A DNA stretch of 7,638 bases, from contig JAUYEB010000239.1 of the NCBI GenBank assembly GCA_030691555.1, positions 1-7,638 on the forward strand, read 5' to 3'. The notes below the pieces were generated by a model. It was not told the DNA's origin. It saw only the letters and a list, made by a program, of their open reading frames with translations, and did no database searches. The position numbers and the translations under genes were made by a program. This document shows positions 5,771-7,638 of the stretch, in pieces; positions within the stretch are counted from its first letter, which is position 1; each line of letters opens with the position of its first letter. The stretch is from Candidatus Bathyarchaeota archaeon. GTDB lineage: Archaea; Thermoproteota; Bathyarchaeia; TCS64.

Positions 5771-6161
5771 CTAGGTGTCGGGTCTGCCTCAGGAAAACCA
5801 CGGGCAGCCCCTTCTCCCTGAGCCTCCGCCTGAGGCCACCGTCCGTTGTGGCGACTATGTAGCCCCTTTCGACGGCGAGCCGGAGTAGCTGGTCATCGAC
5901 TTCCTCCCCCTCGGCGAGGATGTCGTCGATCACCTTCATTTGGGAGGCAAAGTCGAGGGCGAACCTGATGTCCTTAGCTTCCGAGGCCTTCACCTTGTCC
6001 TCGAGCCGCCTCAGCTCCTCTAGGACGGCCGGTGTGACCGTGAGTACGAAGGAGGCCTCGACGACGCGCCCCAGTTCCGCTCGTACGTCTACGCCGAACC
6101 TGATCGGGATTAGGAGAAAATTGGTGTCGAGGACGACGGTCAGGACTTTCCGGGGGGTCAA
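5751..6161 (-). CDS. PIN-domain ribonuclease-like protein (VapC9/Fcf1-like), partner gene of aIF2 gamma
   Basis: This 136-residue protein is a single PIN domain, a metal-dependent RNase fold. The acidic site is complete: D12 in VLDTNFLL, E49 in AVLEELRRL, D89 in VDDQLLRLA and D107 in ATTDGGL. The N14 of DTNF is also typical of this group. Archaea commonly place a PIN protein of this type, resembling the eukaryotic rRNA-processing nuclease Fcf1/Utp24, directly after aIF2 gamma, so a housekeeping role in rRNA or translation-linked RNA processing is more likely than a toxin. No antitoxin-like gene accompanies it. The start is a TTG 1 nt after the aIF2 gamma stop. It is the only start codon available in frame after an in-frame TGA at 6173-6171, and no strong SD is visible, so it is probably translated by coupling to aIF2 gamma. 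The final codons form one arm of the inverted repeat at 5740-5770. Confidence 0.88.
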   Translation of the reverse strand: MTPRKVLTVVLDTNFLLIPIRFGVDVRAELGRVVEASFVLTVTPAVLEELRRLEDKVKASEAKDIRFALDFASQMKVIDDILAEGEEVDDQLLRLAVERGYIVATTDGGLRRRLREKGLPVVFLRQTRHLAIEGLI

Positions 6162-6162
6162 C

Positions 6163-7392
6163 TCAGCTGGTCAACGCCCCCGCGGCGATTAGGCGCCAGC
6201 GCCCATCGATCCTGCGGCTTATGGCGACCCTGTCCGTCTTCTCGCCGCAGATGGGGATGCTGAGCTTTGCCTCGAGGTAGTCCTTCTTGACGAGTGTCAC
6301 ATCCGCCATTGTCTTGGCTGTGCCTATGTTCAGTAAGAGCTTCTCACCCTTGGCTATGCTGGAGACCTTCTCCTGCTCCTTGCTCCCGACGACGCTTGTG
6401 AAGAGCTTGACGCTCATCGAGAGCTCGTCGCGGACCTCGGGCAAGGTCCCTGGCTTCCCAAGCAGGCTGCCGACGAGGCCGTCGCTCTTGCTCAGGCTCG
6501 GGTCGAGGAGCGTGCCCACGCCTACTAGGCCGCCGGGTATGGCCTCCTCGACGGTCGTCCCCCCGATGTGGAGGCTCGTAATCTCTGTGGTGAGCTCCCT
6601 CATCTTGAGTTTGTTCTTGTCCCTAGTGGGAAGGCCGGGCTTGATCTCGACCTCGTCACCGACCTTGAAGCTGCCCTGATAGATGCTGCCGCCGAGGACC
6701 CCGCCGTTTAGGTCTTCGATGAAGGTCCCGGGGTTGTTTACGTCGAAGCTCCTGACTATGTGCATCCGCCCGGGCTTCTTGGGGTCCCTCTTCGGCGTCG
6801 GTAGGTACTCCTGGATCGCCTGTAGTAGGAGGTCGATGTTGACGAGGTGCTGCGCCGATACGGGGATGATGGGTGCATCCTCGGCCACCGTCCCCTTAAT
6901 GAACTTGACTATGTCGTTGTAACTGCGGACCGCGTCGTCGCGCTTAACCAAGTCGATCTTGTTCTGTACTATGATCAGGTTTTTCAGCCCGAGGCTGTCG
7001 ATGGCGGCGAGGTGTTCGCGCGTCTGGGGCTGGGGGCACTTCTCGTTCGCGGCGATTACGAGGATGGCGCCGTCCATGACTGCTGCGCCGGAGAGCATGG
7101 TCGCCATGAGTATCTCGTGGCCGGGGGCGTCCACGAAGCTTATGGCGCGCTGGAACTCCGCCTTCTTGCCACATCCCGCACACTCCTGGGACGTGCAGAA
7201 ACACTTCGGCTCCGAGCAGTCGGGACACTTGAAGATGGCGAAGTCGGCGTAACCCAGCTTTATGGTGATGCCCCTCTTCAGCTCCTCGCTGTGCTTCGAA
7301 GCCCATTGGCCGGTGAGCGCTTGGACTAGAGTGGTCTTACCGTGGTCAACGTGGCCTATGGTTCCGATGTTGACCTCGGGCTGCCTTAGCAA
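6163..7392 (-). CDS. eif2g: Translation initiation factor 2 subunit gamma (aIF2 gamma)
   Basis: This is the GTPase core of aIF2, which delivers initiator Met-tRNA to the small ribosomal subunit. The length, 409 residues, is usual. GTPase motifs run in order: G1 GHVDHGKT (13-20), switch 1 RGITIKLGYAD (40-50), G3 DAPGH (88-92), G4 NKID (144-147) and G5 SAQ (179-181). A zinc-knuckle region sits between switch 1 and G3, with C56xxC59 and C71xxC74 plus two extra cysteines, C64 and C66. Domain II carries RSFDVNNPGT and GGVLGGSI (230-237), and the C-terminal domain ends in ISRRIDGRWRLIAAGAL. The stop is 1 nt from the PIN start. The first canonical start is TTG at 7392, but the SD-like GGGGAGAGG (7409-7417) is 16 nt away. 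It suits an in-frame ATT (7404) or ATA (7401) better, which would add 3 or 4 residues (IPK or IIPK). Upstream extension stops at TAG 7407-7405. Confidence 0.96.
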   Translation of the reverse strand: MLRQPEVNIGTIGHVDHGKTTLVQALTGQWASKHSEELKRGITIKLGYADFAIFKCPDCSEPKCFCTSQECAGCGKKAEFQRAISFVDAPGHEILMATMLSGAAVMDGAILVIAANEKCPQPQTREHLAAIDSLGLKNLIIVQNKIDLVKRDDAVRSYNDIVKFIKGTVAEDAPIIPVSAQHLVNIDLLLQAIQEYLPTPKRDPKKPGRMHIVRSFDVNNPGTFIEDLNGGVLGGSIYQGSFKVGDEVEIKPGLPTRDKNKLKMRELTTEITSLHIGGTTVEEAIPGGLVGVGTLLDPSLSKSDGLVGSLLGKPGTLPEVRDELSMSVKLFTSVVGSKEQEKVSSIAKGEKLLLNIGTAKTMADVTLVKKDYLEAKLSIPICGEKTDRVAISRRIDGRWRLIAAGALTS

Positions 7393-7408
7393 TTTAGGTA
7401 TAATCTAT

Positions 7409-7417
7409 CCTCTCCCC
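7409..7417 (-). promoter_or_regulatory. SD-like sequence upstream of aIF2 gamma with ambiguous start
   Basis: GGGGAGAGG on the minus strand is the only good ribosome-binding candidate in the leader. Its distance to the TTG at 7392 is 16 nt, longer than normal. The distance to ATT at 7404-7402 is 4 nt and to ATA at 7401-7399 is 7 nt. It therefore does not support the TTG cleanly. Confidence 0.45.
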
Positions 7418-7447
7418 GACTTTGACTTGTTTATTGTGGAACCTAGA

Positions 7448-7455
7448 CTTAAATG
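7448..7455 (-). promoter_or_regulatory. TATA-like box for aIF2 gamma
   Basis: On the minus strand CATTTAAG is centred near 7451. Initiation about 26 bp downstream would fall near 7425, giving a leader of roughly 30 nt that includes the GGGGAGAGG element. The match is moderate, and other AT-rich hexamers lie further upstream, so this is the best rather than the only candidate. Confidence 0.4.
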
Positions 7456-7539
7456 CGTTTACCATCGCAACACCGATGACGATCATTAATTACTAAAACC
7501 GCTAAATATCCACGCAAATATGTTAAAAACAATCGTTGA

Positions 7540-7546
7540 TTTTATA
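7540..7546 (+). promoter_or_regulatory. TATA-like box for a possible plus-strand gene at the right edge
   Basis: TTTTATA followed by GG is centred near 7543. A start site about 26 bp downstream near 7570 would leave a leader of about 20 nt before the TTG at 7589. The spacing matches the other promoters in this window. Confidence 0.4.
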
Positions 7547-7588
7547 GGTGTTTACAAGTATAGGTTGAAGTAATCCGAAGGGAGAGCG

Positions 7589-7638
7589 TTGCAGGATTTC
7601 CTAGAGTTAGCACTCAGAACCCTAAACGGGATGATTAC
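7589..7638 (+). CDS. Possible 5' end of a plus-strand gene running off the window (unidentified)
   Basis: A TTG at 7589-7591 follows AAGGGAGAG (7578-7586) at short SD spacing, with a TATA-like box at the right distance upstream. It opens a frame reading L/M-QDFLELALRTLNGMIT to the window edge. An in-frame TAA at 7571-7573 limits upstream extension. The peptide looks like an amphipathic or hydrophobic N-terminus, but 16 codons cannot identify a family, and an open frame this short is expected by chance. The promoter and SD arrangement is the real support. Confidence 0.35.
   Translation, partial: MQDFLELALRTLNGMI

Larger units (their letters stand above)
7393..7588. other. AT-rich divergent intergenic region
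   Basis: About 196 nt separate aIF2 gamma (minus) from a possible plus-strand gene. The stretch is much more AT-rich than the rest of the window, especially 7480-7560. It holds one TATA-like box pointing each way and an imperfect inverted pair, ACGATCATT (7479-7487) and AACAATCGT (7528-7536), the second being close to the reverse complement of the first. I see no tRNA, no convincing C/D box RNA and no additional reading frame. Confidence 0.55.

Noticed and set aside
5751..6161. The PIN gene as the toxin of a VapBC toxin-antitoxin pair
   Set aside because: There is no small antitoxin gene next to it. It is coupled to aIF2 gamma, an arrangement typical of the housekeeping VapC9/Fcf1-like group.
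6847..7329. A 160-residue plus-strand open frame opposite aIF2 gamma
   Set aside because: It overlaps the invariant GTPase motifs of aIF2 gamma in antisense, has no recognisable motif and no ribosome-binding site, and is explained by third-position GC bias.
7470..7500. A possible C/D box small RNA around GATGACGATCATT
   Set aside because: The C box is not a proper RUGAUGA and no CUGA D box at suitable spacing is present.

Overview
The window is a dense, GC-rich, archaeal chromosomal segment. Three genes show this directly: a ribosomal protein L15e, an aIF2 gamma subunit and a PIN-domain protein immediately downstream of aIF2 gamma. All three belong to archaeal/eukaryotic information-processing families. 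Starts are preceded by TATA-like boxes about 45 to 55 bp upstream and by purine-rich Shine-Dalgarno (SD) sequences. The short L15e and the aIF2 gamma sequence suggest a TACK-group archaeon, perhaps on the thaumarchaeal/bathyarchaeal side. That placement is from memory of these families, not from a search.

Plus-strand block (about 1-3050): the tail of an unidentified gene, a D-3-phosphoglycerate dehydrogenase-like 2-hydroxyacid dehydrogenase, then a two-gene unit with ATGA stop/start overlap. The unit encodes a UDP-galactopyranose-mutase-like FAD protein and a family 2 glycosyltransferase, which look like a small glycan-building pair. The dehydrogenase is metabolically separate and the pair has its own TATA-like box.

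Minus-strand block (3082-7392), read from right to left: aIF2 gamma, a PIN nuclease 1 nt downstream, a membrane-bound proton-pumping pyrophosphatase with the potassium-independent signature, and ribosomal protein L15e. aIF2 gamma, the pyrophosphatase and L15e each have a candidate promoter; the PIN gene appears translationally coupled to aIF2 gamma. Three of these four genes appear to start with TTG, or something weaker. The two blocks converge at a G4/C4 hairpin at 3061-3074.

The right end (7393-7588) is an AT-rich divergent promoter region, followed by what may be the first 16 codons of a plus-strand gene running off the window.

I see no CRISPR array, insertion sequence, tRNA, rRNA or obvious defence or mobile system. 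The most interesting points are at the regulatory scale: a near-perfect 31-nt inverted repeat across the PIN stop codon just upstream of the pyrophosphatase TATA box, a pyrophosphatase start that should probably move 51 nt downstream, an ambiguous, possibly AUU/AUA, start for the initiation-factor gene, and a mutase-like enzyme with an altered substrate-binding motif.
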